From positions 372,001 to 436,000 of the forward strand of contig NZ_CANMFT010000002.1 of the NCBI RefSeq assembly GCF_947497285.1: DNA of 64,000 nt. The letters are read 5' to 3'. The translations under genes and the position numbers were made by a program. Shown piece by piece: positions 49,826-59,146 of this stretch. Each line of letters begins with the position of its first letter. The first letter of the stretch is position 1. A model generated the notes under the pieces. It ran no database searches, was not told where the DNA came from, and was given only the letters and a program-made list of their open reading frames with translations. The DNA is from an uncultured Aliiroseovarius sp. Lineage in GTDB: Bacteria; Pseudomonadota; Alphaproteobacteria; Rhodobacterales; Rhodobacteraceae.

Positions 49826-51111
49826 ACACGGCCCCCAAAAAAGCACCTGCACTGATCAGTGCCGATGCACGCCCGGTGTCCGGCGCTTGGGCTGCGGAAG
49901 CTCGCGCTGATGCGGCCGCGCGGCTGGCAGATATGGGTCTGCCTACACGGCGCGACGAATACTGGAAATGGACTCGCCCTGACAGCTTGATCTCGGCCAC
50001 GCCCGACATGGCCGAGGTGTTCGACTATGAGGGCGAAAGCCTGGTTTTCCATGCGATTGACCGGTTGAAGATCGTCTTTGTGGACGGTGTGTTTGACGCG
50101 GACGCCTCGGACGAGCTTGACGGCGAAGGGCTTGAGATTGAACGCCTTGCCAGTGCGGCCGGGAAAGACATTCATTGGGCCAAAGACCTTTACGGGGTTC
50201 TGGAAACCAAGGGGCAAACCCCCGTCGTGCGCCCGTTGGCGGCCCATAACACCGCGATGGCCACCGATGGTGTGGTCATTCGTGTCACCGGCAAGGTGAG
50301 CCGACCCGTCAGCTTGATCTACCAGCACAAGGATGCGAATTCCGACGCGATCTTGCACAATGTGGTGCGGCTGGAAGAAGGGGCGAAACTGACGTTGCTG
50401 GAAAACGGCGCAGCAGCTGCGCGCCTTTCAAAGGTGACCGAGGTTGATATCGGCCCGGGCGCTGAATTTCACCACGTGCGCGCGCAGGGGCGCGACCATG
50501 ACCGTCAGGCGGTGACGCATATGTTCACGCGCGTCGATACGGGCGCTGTGTTCAAAAGCTTCACGATGACTGTAAACGGCAAGCTGACGCGCAATGAGTG
50601 CATTATCGACATTGTTGGCGACGATGCCATTGCACATGTGGCAGGGGCTGCGCTTGGCGATGGCGCGGCGGGTGATTTTCATCATGACGACACGGTTTTC
50701 GTGACCCACGATGCGGTGTCATGTGAAAGCCGTCAGGTGTTCAAGAAGGTCCTAAAAAACGGCGCAAAGGGCGTCTTCCAAGGCAAGATTCTTGTGAAGC
50801 CCGGCGCACAGAAAACCGACGGGTATCAAAAATCGCAGTCGCTTTTGCTGGACGACGACGCGCAGTTCTTGGCCAAGCCAGAGCTTGAGATCTATGCCGA
50901 TGATGTGGCGTGCAGCCATGGCTCGACATCGGGTGCAATTGACGAAGAGGCGCTGTTTTACCTGCGCTCGCGCGGCGTGCCGACGCATATCGCCACCGAC
51001 CTGCTTGTGCTGGCCTTTCTGGCCGATGCGATCGAGGAAATCGAGGATGAAGCGGTCGCCGCCGAGATCATCGACCGTCTGGACGCCTGGCTTGCGCGGC
51101 GGCGCGGTTAA
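49822..51111 (+). CDS. sufD: Fe-S cluster assembly protein SufD
   Basis: 429 residues. The SufB/SufD beta-helix core is recognisable (FHHDDTVFVTHDAVSCESRQVFKKVLKNGAKG and a C-terminal CSHGSTSGAIDEEALFYLRSRG). That last segment contains the conserved His implicated in cluster formation with SufB. It begins at the ATG overlapping the sufC stop. Confidence 0.95.
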   Translation: MNTAPKKAPALISADARPVSGAWAAEARADAAARLADMGLPTRRDEYWKWTRPDSLISATPDMAEVFDYEGESLVFHAIDRLKIVFVDGVFDADASDELDGEGLEIERLASAAGKDIHWAKDLYGVLETKGQTPVVRPLAAHNTAMATDGVVIRVTGKVSRPVSLIYQHKDANSDAILHNVVRLEEGAKLTLLENGAAAARLSKVTEVDIGPGAEFHHVRAQGRDHDRQAVTHMFTRVDTGAVFKSFTMTVNGKLTRNECIIDIVGDDAIAHVAGAALGDGAAGDFHHDDTVFVTHDAVSCESRQVFKKVLKNGAKGVFQGKILVKPGAQKTDGYQKSQSLLLDDDAQFLAKPELEIYADDVACSHGSTSGAIDEEALFYLRSRGVPTHIATDLLVLAFLADAIEEIEDEAVAAEIIDRLDAWLARRRG

Positions 51112-51129
51112 CCCGGCCCGGAGGCGCCC

Positions 51130-51618
51130 ATGTCAGTCATTCAGGACGTGCTAAGAAGCTACCGCGCGCCGCGTGCGGTGTTTCAACGCCGCTTGGGCAT
51201 TGGGCCGCGCGAAGATCGTGCGCTTGCGGTTCTGATGGGCGCCTGTTTGCTGGTGTTTGCGGCGCAGATGCCCCGATTGGCTCGTCAGGCTCATGAAACG
51301 GGCGAAGAGCTGAACATGCTGATGGGGGCAACCTTGCTGGCCTGGATCTTCATCATGCCGCTGGTGCTTTATGCTTTGGGCACGCTAAGCCATATTGCCG
51401 CGCGCGTTCTGGGCGGGCAGGGAAGCAGCTATGGCGCTCGGTTCGCGCTGTTCTGGGCTTTGCTATGTGCGACGCCGCTTTGGCTGCTGTGGGGGCTTGT
51501 GGCCGGGTTCATGGGGCCGGGTGTGCAGATGACCGTAACCGGTATCGCCGCGCTGTTTGCTTTTCTCCTGTTTTGGACGATAAACCTGCGCGAAGCAGAA
51601 CGCGGGGCTAAGGTGTAA
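51130..51618 (+). CDS. YIP1-family membrane protein, first copy
   Basis: 162 residues, ATG at 51130 with RBS GGAGG. About four membrane segments follow a short basic N-terminus (YRAPRAVFQRRLGIGPRED). The family resemblance is to bacterial YIP1-like proteins (RVLGGQGSSYGARFALFWALLCATPLWLLWGLV). The function is unknown. It is 18 bases after sufD and 3 bases before the second copy, so it belongs to the operon. Confidence 0.8.
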   Translation: MSVIQDVLRSYRAPRAVFQRRLGIGPREDRALAVLMGACLLVFAAQMPRLARQAHETGEELNMLMGATLLAWIFIMPLVLYALGTLSHIAARVLGGQGSSYGARFALFWALLCATPLWLLWGLVAGFMGPGVQMTVTGIAALFAFLLFWTINLREAERGAKV

Positions 51619-51621
51619 CCA

Positions 51622-52221
51622 ATGCGATTTGAACCCGGATATCTTTTCGGCATGGCCCTGCAAACGGTGCCCGAGCCGCGCAAGGTCGCCCGTGACCTGT
51701 TCAACCTCAACCTGCCGCGTGAAACCTTGTGGACGGCGCTGACCCTGATGGTCGTTCTGGCCACGGCGATCAGCGTTTTTGCCGGTCTGCTTTTCCCGGT
51801 CGATGCCGCGCAGATGGGGCCGCTTTTGTCCAGCCCGATCCTTCTTGGTCTGATCGAAGCGGTTTTCATGTTCGGTTTGGCATGGGCGATCTATCTGATC
51901 GGGCGCATGTTTGGCGGGCAGGGAACTCTGTCAGACGCCATAACCACAGTGGTCTGGATGGAGTTCATCTTTCTCGGTCTTCAGCTTCTGACCTTGATCC
52001 TGACCCTGTTCGCCCCCGGCCTTGCGATGATCACGATGCTGGGCTCTGCGATCATGTTTTTCTGGGTGCTGAGCCAGTTCACGGCCGAAAGCCACGGCTT
52101 TGCCTCGACCGGCTTGGTGTTCGTGTCGATCCTTTTGTTCATGACTGTCGCGATCTTTGCCCTGTCTTTCGTTCTGGTTCTTCTTGGCGTTGAACCTGTC
52201 ACTTTGCCTGCCCCCAATTGA
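51622..52221 (+). CDS. YIP1-family membrane protein, second copy
   Basis: 199 residues, about five membrane segments. It opens with the pattern PRKVARDLFNLNLPRETLWTALTLM common in bacterial YIP1 proteins. The shared motif with its neighbour is GGQG followed by a Ser/Thr-rich turn (MFGGQGTLSDAITTVVWM), suggesting an old duplication. It ends 14 bases before sufS. No role in cluster assembly is known, but the position is striking. Confidence 0.8.
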   Translation: MRFEPGYLFGMALQTVPEPRKVARDLFNLNLPRETLWTALTLMVVLATAISVFAGLLFPVDAAQMGPLLSSPILLGLIEAVFMFGLAWAIYLIGRMFGGQGTLSDAITTVVWMEFIFLGLQLLTLILTLFAPGLAMITMLGSAIMFFWVLSQFTAESHGFASTGLVFVSILLFMTVAIFALSFVLVLLGVEPVTLPAPN

Positions 52222-52235
52222 CCGGAGTTCCGCAG

Positions 52236-53456
52236 ATGTTCGACATCAATACAGTCCGGGCTGAATTCCCGATCCTGTCGCGTCAGATCAACGGTCAGCC
52301 GTTGATCTATCTCGACAACGGCGCATCGGCGCAAAAACCGCAAGTGGTTATCGATGCCGTGACCCGCGCTTACGCCGAGGAATACTCGAACGTTCACCGG
52401 GGGCTTCATTTTCTGTCCAACCTCGCGACCGAGAAATACGAGGCCGTGCGTGGCATTGTGGCAAGGTTTCTCAACGCCGGATCCGAGGACGAGGTGATCT
52501 TCAATTCCGGCACCACTGAGGGCATCAACATGGTGTCCTACGGGTGGGCTGCGCCACGCATGGGCGCGGGCGACGAAATCATTCTGTCGACGATGGAGCA
52601 TCACGCCAACATCGTTCCGTGGCATTTTCTGCGCGAACGCCAAGGGGTTGTGCTGAAATGGATCGACCCGGAACCGGATGGGTCGCTTGACCCAAGCAAG
52701 GTTCTGGACGCGATCACCCCGCGCACCAAGCTGATTGCCGTCACGCAATGTTCGAATGTGTTCGGCACGGTGGTCGATGTGAAAACGATCTGCGCCGGCG
52801 CGCGCGCGCGCGGTGTTGCCGTCATGGTGGATGGCTCGCAGGGGGCTGTGCATATGCCGGTCGATGTGCAGGATATCGGCTGCGATTTCTACGCCATCAC
52901 CGGCCACAAGCTTTATGGCCCGTCCGGGTCCGGCGCGATCTATGTGCGGGCTGACCGTCAGGCCGAGATGCAACCCTTTCTGGGGGGTGGCGACATGATC
53001 AACGAGGTGTGTAAGGACCGGGTGACCTATGCGGAGCCGCCGTTGAAATTCGAGGCCGGCACCCCCGGTATCGTGCAGACCATCGGGCTTGGGGCCGCGC
53101 TGGACTATCTGATGGATCTGGGTATGGAAAACGTCGCCGCCCACGAGGCGTCGCTGGCCGCCTATGCAAGCGAACGTCTGACCGGGCTGAATTGGGTGAA
53201 TGTCCAGGGCACCGCACCGGGAAAGGCTGCGATCTTTTCGTTTACGATGGAGGGCGCGGCGCATGCGCATGACATCTCGACCATCCTCGACAAAAAGGGC
53301 ATCGCCGTGCGGGCGGGTCACCATTGCGCCAAACCGCTTATGGAACATCTGGGCGTCTCTGCGACCGCGCGCGCCTCTTTCGGGCTTTATAACACCAAAG
53401 ACGAGGTGGACCGGCTGATCGAGGGGCTGGAGCTTTGTCACAAGCTGTTGGCCTGA
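52236..53456 (+). CDS. sufS: Cysteine desulfurase SufS
   Basis: 406 residues from the ATG at 52236 (RBS CGGAG). It is the group II desulfurase of the Suf system. The PLP lysine is in ITGHKLYGPSGSGA and the catalytic Cys is C364 in AGHHCAKPL, the same residue number as in E. coli SufS. SufS normally needs SufE or SufU to accept sulfur; neither is adjacent. The degenerate IscU-like gene at 32835 could be the partner. It is the last gene of the operon and convergent with tetR, 26 bases apart. Confidence 0.94.
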   Translation: MFDINTVRAEFPILSRQINGQPLIYLDNGASAQKPQVVIDAVTRAYAEEYSNVHRGLHFLSNLATEKYEAVRGIVARFLNAGSEDEVIFNSGTTEGINMVSYGWAAPRMGAGDEIILSTMEHHANIVPWHFLRERQGVVLKWIDPEPDGSLDPSKVLDAITPRTKLIAVTQCSNVFGTVVDVKTICAGARARGVAVMVDGSQGAVHMPVDVQDIGCDFYAITGHKLYGPSGSGAIYVRADRQAEMQPFLGGGDMINEVCKDRVTYAEPPLKFEAGTPGIVQTIGLGAALDYLMDLGMENVAAHEASLAAYASERLTGLNWVNVQGTAPGKAAIFSFTMEGAAHAHDISTILDKKGIAVRAGHHCAKPLMEHLGVSATARASFGLYNTKDEVDRLIEGLELCHKLLA

Positions 53457-53482
53457 CACCTGCGCGCCATGGCGTTTTCGCG

Positions 53483-54100
53483 CTATTCGTCGGTCTGGAT
53501 CAGTCCTAAGCCGCGCAGATAAACGCCAATTCCGGATTCCAGAAGATCCTCGGGTGGAAAGGGGCTTTTTTGCCCCGGACTGCCACGCCCGAACAGCTCC
53601 ACCACCCCGTGGCTCATTGCCCAGATATGGGCGCTGACCATACGTGACGGCGGGCGCCTGTCTTCGGGAATATTCTCGGTCAGCGTTGCTGCGGCTTTTT
53701 CAAGCACACCCATCGCACGCCCCGCAACCAACGCCAGATCGGGCGATTGATTGATCAAGACACCGCTTTCAAACATCGCAACATAATGGCCGGGGTACTT
53801 GCGGGCAAAGGCAAGATAAGCCCGCCCGGTTGCTTCGAAACTGGCAAGCGCAGATGGCTTGCCCTTGTCATAGGCATATTCCATCAGGTCTGCGAAAATC
53901 TCATACCCCTGCCGCGCCGCCTCGGCGATCAGATCCTCGCGGCCGGCAAAGTGGCGATAGACGGCTGCCGGCGTAACGCCCGCCTGTTTCGCCGCTTCTG
54001 ACAGGGTGAAACCGGTCGGGCCCTTTTCTTCGATCAAGGCCAAGGCCGCATCGACCAGAGCTTGGCGAAGATTGCCGTGATGATAGCCGCGTTTAGCCAT
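53483..54100 (-). CDS. TetR-family transcriptional regulator
   Basis: 205 residues from the ATG at 54100. The N-terminal HTH reads [32 protein letters not shown] and the C-terminal ligand domain is alpha-helical. The start codon lies 8 bases inside the 3' end of ppk2, so the two genes are translationally coupled. A longer frame to 54175 would lie within ppk2. The target is unknown. Because it follows ppk2, it may report on the same condition rather than regulate its own operon. Confidence 0.85.
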   Translation of the reverse strand: MAKRGYHHGNLRQALVDAALALIEEKGPTGFTLSEAAKQAGVTPAAVYRHFAGREDLIAEAARQGYEIFADLMEYAYDKGKPSALASFEATGRAYLAFARKYPGHYVAMFESGVLINQSPDLALVAGRAMGVLEKAAATLTENIPEDRRPPSRMVSAHIWAMSHGVVELFGRGSPGQKSPFPPEDLLESGIGVYLRGLGLIQTDE

Positions 54101-54962
54101 CCCAGATCTCGGGTCCGCCACAGATCTTGTCATCGGGCGCATGCGCGACGTTTCCATCTTTCGACGCATAATCAATATGTTGCAAGACGGACCGGATCGC
54201 CGCCAACCGCGCGCGTTTCTTGTCGTCTGAGCGGATCACCGTCCAGGGCGCGCGGGGACGGTGGCTGCGTTCGAAGGTTTCCTTGATCGCGTCCGAATAC
54301 TCATCCCAGCGCTTCAGCCCCTCGACATCAATCCAGCTCAGCTTCCATTGCTTCAACGGGTCTTTTTCACGCGACAAGAAGCGTTTCAATTGCTCGGCGC
54401 GACCGACATTCAGCCAGATTTTGAAAAGATGAATGCCCTCATCAACCAGCATGTCCTCAAACTCCGGCAGTTGCCGGAAAAAGGCCGCGCGCTGGTCGTC
54501 CTCGCAAAAGCCAAACACTTTTTCGACCACGCCGCGGTTGTACCAACTGCGGTCAAACAGAACGATTTCACCCGCCGACGGCAGTTCACGCACATAGCGT
54601 TGGAAATACCATTCGCCCGCCTCACGGTCCGAGGGCTTGGATAAGGCGACAACCCGCGCGACGCGGGGGTTCAGGTTTTCGCGAAACCGTTTGATGGTGC
54701 CGCCTTTGCCTGCGGCGTCGCGCCCCTCGAACACCACCACGACACGTTTGCCCGTGGCCTTTACGTCCGCTTGCAATTTCACCAATTCAAGCTGAAGCGC
54801 CTCGATTTCGTCCTCATAGTCCGATTTGGACATCAGCGTTTCATAGGGATAGCTGTCGGACAAGATCTGCTTCTTGCCAGCGCCCTTGATTGCCTCGCGC
54901 ACAGACGCCGGAGCGGTCTTTGTGTAGAACTCTGATATGGCACCTTCGAAGGGCAGGGACAT
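54093..54962 (-). CDS. ppk2: Polyphosphate kinase 2
   Basis: 289 residues from the ATG at 54962 (RBS AGGAG). It transfers phosphate between polyphosphate and nucleoside diphosphates. Walker A is [11 protein letters not shown] (79-89), Walker [11 protein letters not shown], and a lid-region Arg-rich segment follows. Length and motifs fit a one-domain, class I-like PPK2. It lies downstream of metA with a hairpin between, and is coupled to tetR. Confidence 0.93.
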   Translation of the reverse strand: MSLPFEGAISEFYTKTAPASVREAIKGAGKKQILSDSYPYETLMSKSDYEDEIEALQLELVKLQADVKATGKRVVVVFEGRDAAGKGGTIKRFRENLNPRVARVVALSKPSDREAGEWYFQRYVRELPSAGEIVLFDRSWYNRGVVEKVFGFCEDDQRAAFFRQLPEFEDMLVDEGIHLFKIWLNVGRAEQLKRFLSREKDPLKQWKLSWIDVEGLKRWDEYSDAIKETFERSHRPRAPWTVIRSDDKKRARLAAIRSVLQHIDYASKDGNVAHAPDDKICGGPEIWDG

Positions 54963-54997
54963 GCGCAAACTCCTGATTTCACGACAGTATGGGACGT

Positions 54998-55028
54998 AGC
55001 CCTCGCAATGGCAATCGGTGCGAGGGCT
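54998..55028 (-). terminator. metA-ppk2 intergenic hairpin
   Basis: AGCCCTCGCA (54998-55007) pairs perfectly with TGCGAGGGCT (55019-55028), 10 bp with an 11-base loop, starting 9 bases after the metA stop. No T-run follows on the minus strand, so termination may be partial. Confidence 0.45.
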
Positions 55029-55036
55029 TGGTCACA

Positions 55037-55975
55037 TCACCCACGGCGATCTTCGACGCTGGACCCGATCTGGTCGATATCGAAGGGCGTGGTCAAATAC
55101 ATCTCGTTGATCCAGTTGGCATACAGCAAATGGGCGTGACTGCGCCACCGGTTGACGGGCATCCGGCTGGGGTCTTCATCTGGATAGTAGTTGATCGGCA
55201 CATTGATCGGCACGCCTTTGGCGACATCGCGGTCATACTCACCTTTCAAGGTGGCCGTGTCGTATTCAAAGTGGTTGAAGATATAGAGCGCGCGATGGGC
55301 TTTATCTTCGACCAGACAGGGACCAACCTCGTTCGACCCCAGAAGCGTGGTCAAACCGTTTGCGGCGTCGATCTCGGCCTGACGCATTTCGGTCCAGCGG
55401 CTAACTGGAACGACACAACTGTCTGAAAATCCTCGCAAATAGGGTGATGCCGGGTCCATGTTTCGCTGCGGAAAACAACCAAAAGCCTTGGCATCCAGTA
55501 TATGTTTCGCCACCCCATGGAAGTGATAGATCATCGCCATCGCCCCCCAACACACGCCGAAGGTCGAATGCACATTGGTCTGGGTCCAGTCAAAGATCTG
55601 GCTGATCTCATCCCAATAGGTGACCTGTTCGAACGGCATATGCTCAATTGGCGCGCCGGTGATGATCAGCCCGTCGAATTTCTGATCCTGCACCTCTTGC
55701 CACGGCTGATAGAAGGCTCCGATATGGGCCTGGCTGGTGGTCTTGGACGTGTGCTCGGACGGGCGCAAAAGCGTCAGTTCGATCTGCAGCGGGTGCGCCC
55801 CGATCAGGCGTGAAAACTGCGTTTCCGTCTCGATCTTCTTGGGCATCAGGTTCAAAAGTGCGATCCGCATCGGGCGGATATCTTGTTTGGCCGCCTGATC
55901 CTCTGACATGACCATAACGCCCTCTTCCGTCAGCACATCAGCGGCCGGCAGAGACGAGGGGATCTTAATTGGCAT
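55037..55975 (-). CDS. metA: Homoserine O-acyltransferase MetA, predicted to use acetyl-CoA
   Basis: 312 residues. It acylates homoserine, the first step of methionine synthesis. The catalytic set is C142 (FGVCWGAM), H235 and E237 (FNHFEYD). Residue 111 is Glu (ITGAPIEHM). In this family Glu111 has been linked to acetyl-CoA specificity and Gly111 to succinyl-CoA, so the product is probably O-acetylhomoserine. The ATG has AAGGA upstream. It begins 46 bases after an unassigned P-loop gene; a 10-bp palindrome TAACTAGTTA lies in that gap. Confidence 0.94.
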   Translation of the reverse strand: MPIKIPSSLPAADVLTEEGVMVMSEDQAAKQDIRPMRIALLNLMPKKIETETQFSRLIGAHPLQIELTLLRPSEHTSKTTSQAHIGAFYQPWQEVQDQKFDGLIITGAPIEHMPFEQVTYWDEISQIFDWTQTNVHSTFGVCWGAMAMIYHFHGVAKHILDAKAFGCFPQRNMDPASPYLRGFSDSCVVPVSRWTEMRQAEIDAANGLTTLLGSNEVGPCLVEDKAHRALYIFNHFEYDTATLKGEYDRDVAKGVPINVPINYYPDEDPSRMPVNRWRSHAHLLYANWINEMYLTTPFDIDQIGSSVEDRRG

Positions 55976-56021
55976 GGCAAAAGTCCTTGGAATTGCGTGT
56001 TAATAACTAGTTAGGTCCAGA

Positions 56022-56882
56022 TCAGGCAGCGTCAATGGCCGCGGCGATCATTCGATCGAAATCCTCGGGGCATTTGATTGCAGCAACCTCGTGGGCGCAA
56101 AGCGTGATGCCATAGCGCGCCATGTGCTGATACAAGGGCTGACGGTGTTCCAAGGCTTTCGCATAGGTCCAGCGGATAAAGGCGTCTGGATCAACATCGC
56201 TCGCTTCAAGCTTCATTTCATTGAGATAATCCGCCCAGGCGCGTTCCAGGAACGCGGGCTGATAAGCCATCGGCTTTGGCGCACGGTCAAAGCGGCGCAC
56301 CAATTCCTGGCTGTGGGCGTCGTCGCCGCGCAACCAGATCAACAGGCAATGGCGGCCAAGTTCTTCGAGCAGGGGATCATTCTCCCCCAAGGCGGGGTCA
56401 ATCCATTCGCAAATGGAGCCACCGGTGTCACAGATGAAATGGGGATAGCCATAAATCTTTTCAGCGCGTTCAATGAAGGCGGCCGTGTCCATCAGCGCCG
56501 AAATTTCGGCCTGCTTGAACTGGTCCTGCCTGCGCCGATACTCAGCAATCGGGACGCCGTCCTTTGCAGGGCTGCCCGGCTTGCCAAGGTAGGTCGCAAC
56601 GGGGCTGAGATTGTCAAAGCTGATCTTCGAGGTGATCCGAATGGAATCCGACAACAGAAGGTCGCGCAGGAACGGCACCTTCATAGCCTCGGCCTTGAAA
56701 TTGTCGGCGATGTGTTCGCCCATGTAGCGCGTGCCAATCCGGTAATCGATTGAATAGTGAAACCAATCACCCTGATCACGCAACATATTGGAAAGATAGG
56801 TTTTACCGAGACCGGACATACCAAAGAACAGCACCCGCTTGTGCGGGGCGTTATGCCAGTCGTCCGAGCTTTGATACAGCAT
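56022..56882 (-). CDS. P-loop ATPase/kinase-like protein of unknown function
   Basis: 286 residues from the ATG at 56882; GTG 56891 or TTG 56894 are alternative starts. A Walker A motif GMSGLGKT lies near the N-terminus (FFGMSGLGKTYLSNML). FICDTGGSICEWIDP further on may be the Walker B region. There is no signal peptide or membrane segment. The fold suggests a nucleoside- or small-molecule-kinase-like protein. I cannot assign a substrate. It is upstream of metA on the same strand, 46 bases away, so a link to methionine or sulfur metabolism is possible but unproven. Confidence 0.72.
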   Translation of the reverse strand: MLYQSSDDWHNAPHKRVLFFGMSGLGKTYLSNMLRDQGDWFHYSIDYRIGTRYMGEHIADNFKAEAMKVPFLRDLLLSDSIRITSKISFDNLSPVATYLGKPGSPAKDGVPIAEYRRRQDQFKQAEISALMDTAAFIERAEKIYGYPHFICDTGGSICEWIDPALGENDPLLEELGRHCLLIWLRGDDAHSQELVRRFDRAPKPMAYQPAFLERAWADYLNEMKLEASDVDPDAFIRWTYAKALEHRQPLYQHMARYGITLCAHEVAAIKCPEDFDRMIAAAIDAA

Positions 56883-56976
56883 GTCATTCACCAAGTTTCT
56901 CTTCGCCTCTTGGTAAGGGGCAGGAACGGGCGGGTCAAATGCTTCTCATCAGGAAACCGGGCGATGTGCTCTATGC

Positions 56977-57006
56977 AAAACGCCCCGCGACGAGCACGGG
57001 GCGTTT
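56977..57006 (-). terminator. Intrinsic terminator of the outer-membrane protein gene
   Basis: AAACGCCCCG (56978-56987) pairs perfectly with CGGGGCGTTT (56997-57006), 10 bp with a 9-base loop. On the minus strand the stem is followed by four T residues (56977-56980). It lies 24 bases after the stop codon of the gene that starts at 58086. Confidence 0.75.
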
Positions 57007-57030
57007 CAGGTCTTCTGTGGCGTCGTTCGA

Positions 57031-58086
57031 TTAGAAACGCAGGCCCATCTTCACACCGAAGGACACGGCATCACCATCGTCATAGACGACCGGCAGGCCG
57101 CCTGATGTGACGGTCTTGGTGTCAAATTTGGTGTATTGGACACCGCCCGAAATGTCGAAATTGCCTTGGGTGTATTTTGCGCCCAGTGCAATCGACGTGG
57201 CCGCCCCGGCAGGTGCCAGGAACGTGGTGCCGGTGTCCGAGCCATCAACATAGCCCAGCGAAGCCGAAACCGACCAGTTTTCGTTCAAGCGACGACCCAA
57301 GCCGAGCTTGTAGGAGGTTACGTCCTCGTCAAAGGTCACCCAGGTCGCGTCGCCAAGTGCGCCCGTGGTGTCGAGCGAGATACCGCCCCATTTGGCATGA
57401 CGGATCGACCCGAACAAAAGCGTGTTCTCGGCGATACCCGTTTGGAAGTCGAGGTTGATCGCCTCGGGCATTTCCACCGAGCCAGTGACCGGGTCAATGA
57501 AGCCCGGCACGGCGCGCACGCCGGTCAGTTCGTGATCAACAGCGGTGAAATAAGTCAGCGCGACGCGCAGGGCAATCTCGGGCTTTTCGTAAGCCACACC
57601 GACCAGGCCACCCCATTCGGTGCCGCTGGTTGCGGACAAAGCACCAAGGGACGAGATGATGTCGCCGGACACTTTCTGAGCACGCAAACCACCATGGACC
57701 GAGAAGCCATTGCCCATTTCATAGCGCAAGATGCCGGTCAAAGCCGAGCTGTCCACTTTCGCCATGCCCGGCGCAAGAGGGGCGTCAATATAGTTGATGT
57801 CGGCGCCGTAGGGCTGGTCCCAAATCAACGCAAGGCTGATCTGATCGTTCAGCTGGGCTTTGTAACCCATCGCGAACATCGAAAAGTCGGTTGCCGATTG
57901 CGAAATCGGAAAGACGCCTGCGCCGGTGCCTTCGATTGTCGGGCTGACATTGCCAAACGAGAACGACAGGTAGTTGCCTTCCTCGAACAGGATCGAGATA
58001 TCCTGATTGGACCGGTCAATCCCGGCATGCGCGCCCGTCGCTGCTGCCGTAAACAACGCGGCTGTCGTGAGTGTAAGTTTGTTCAT
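57031..58086 (-). CDS. Outer membrane protein, FadL/OmpP1 (aromatic and fatty-acid transporter) type
   Basis: 351 residues from the ATG at 58086 (RBS GGGAGGA; an ATG at 58089 is adjacent). A signal peptide ends in AHAG. The mature protein alternates short amphipathic strands and turns, as in a 14-strand barrel, and ends GLRF with the C-terminal Phe that BAM recognises. The pattern DISILFEEGNYLSFSFGNVSP and the later AVDHELTG fit the OmpP1/FadL family, which takes up hydrophobic molecules. It is a single-gene unit with its own terminator. Confidence 0.85.
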   Translation of the reverse strand: MNKLTLTTAALFTAAATGAHAGIDRSNQDISILFEEGNYLSFSFGNVSPTIEGTGAGVFPISQSATDFSMFAMGYKAQLNDQISLALIWDQPYGADINYIDAPLAPGMAKVDSSALTGILRYEMGNGFSVHGGLRAQKVSGDIISSLGALSATSGTEWGGLVGVAYEKPEIALRVALTYFTAVDHELTGVRAVPGFIDPVTGSVEMPEAINLDFQTGIAENTLLFGSIRHAKWGGISLDTTGALGDATWVTFDEDVTSYKLGLGRRLNENWSVSASLGYVDGSDTGTTFLAPAGAATSIALGAKYTQGNFDISGGVQYTKFDTKTVTSGGLPVVYDDGDAVSFGVKMGLRF

Positions 58087-58279
58087 CATTCCTCCCTGAG
58101 ACACAAACTGTCCTGAATGTAGCTGCTACATGAAATTTAAGCTATTTGGCGCGCCTGATCTTGGTCAATCGTTACCTTGGGTCAGATAAGGTTCAGCCGT
58201 TCATAACTTTTGAAACGATGTGGGAAGGACACGCTTTTTTGGGTCTGAAACACGCGGCAGGACAGTTCAGTTGGCCGGG

Positions 58280-59146
58280 TCAGCCTGAGGAGCGGTGCTC
58301 AGCGCGCAGATTGATCAGGTTCGCCCCGATGATGAAGCCCGCCCCGACGATCAGAGATACGCCAACGCTTTCACCGTAAAGCAAGGCGCCGATCACCGCG
58401 ATCACCGGCAGTCTTGCAAAGTCCATCGGAATTACAACCGAGGCGGGCGCAAGCGACAGGGCCGTCGTCAAGCAGGCATGAGCAAGCAGACCCGCCCCGC
58501 CGATCAACAAAAGCCAAGGGGTCAGGGCCAGCGTCGGCCATGCAATGTCGCCGTCGATCCCTGCCGTTATCACGCCAAACACCAGTTGGATGGCGGTCAG
58601 CCAGAACAGGATGGACAACGTCGTTTCCGCCCGCGTCAGTTTTCGCGTAGCCAGCGCGGTCAGCGCAAAACAGATGGCCGACAAGCCCGCAGCGGTCACT
58701 CCAACCGACAAACCGCCCGTCGCCCAAGGTTGGGCGATGATCAGGATGCCGACAAAACCGATCAGTGCTGTCAGCAACCTTGTGCCCGTCAGGCGCTCGT
58801 TTAGCAAAACCGGGGCGAGGGCGGCGACCCACAAAGGCGAGGTGAACTCCAGGGCAAAAACTTGTGCAAGCGGGATCAGCGTCAAAGCCAGAAACCAAAG
58901 GTTCTGCCCGGCGAAATGGGCCGCATTGCGCAACAAGTGCAGACGCAGATTGCTGGTTCTGACCTCGTGTTGTCGCCTTGTCGCCACGAGCACTGCCACC
59001 ACGATCACGACCCCGACGCACGACCGGTAAAGCATCACTTCGAATGTATCCAACGCGTGACTGACCGCGCGCCCGGCCACGGCCATCGCCGTGAACGATG
59101 CAATCGCCCCGGTCATCCAGAACGCGGCGCGCAGGGTCGGTGTCAC
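58280..59146 (-). CDS. EamA-family (DMT superfamily) transporter
   Basis: 288 residues with ten membrane segments arranged as two EamA repeats. The start is a GTG overlapping the stop of the upstream small monooxygenase gene (GTGA). Family marks are ALEFTSPLWVAALAPVLLNERLT in the first repeat and MDFARLPVIAVIGALLYGESV in the second. The substrate is unknown; relatives export amino acids or metabolites. Confidence 0.87.
   Translation of the reverse strand: MTPTLRAAFWMTGAIASFTAMAVAGRAVSHALDTFEVMLYRSCVGVVIVVAVLVATRRQHEVRTSNLRLHLLRNAAHFAGQNLWFLALTLIPLAQVFALEFTSPLWVAALAPVLLNERLTGTRLLTALIGFVGILIIAQPWATGGLSVGVTAAGLSAICFALTALATRKLTRAETTLSILFWLTAIQLVFGVITAGIDGDIAWPTLALTPWLLLIGGAGLLAHACLTTALSLAPASVVIPMDFARLPVIAVIGALLYGESVGVSLIVGAGFIIGANLINLRAEHRSSG

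Noticed and set aside
51981-53459. 492-codon ORF opposite sufS and the second YIP1 gene
   Set aside because: Shadow frame; spans two real genes on the opposite strand.
55976-56021. Possible SAM-responsive riboswitch upstream of metA
   Set aside because: Only 46 bases are available, and I could not fit the SAM-II pseudoknot or another SAM class. Only the palindrome TAACTAGTTA is clear.
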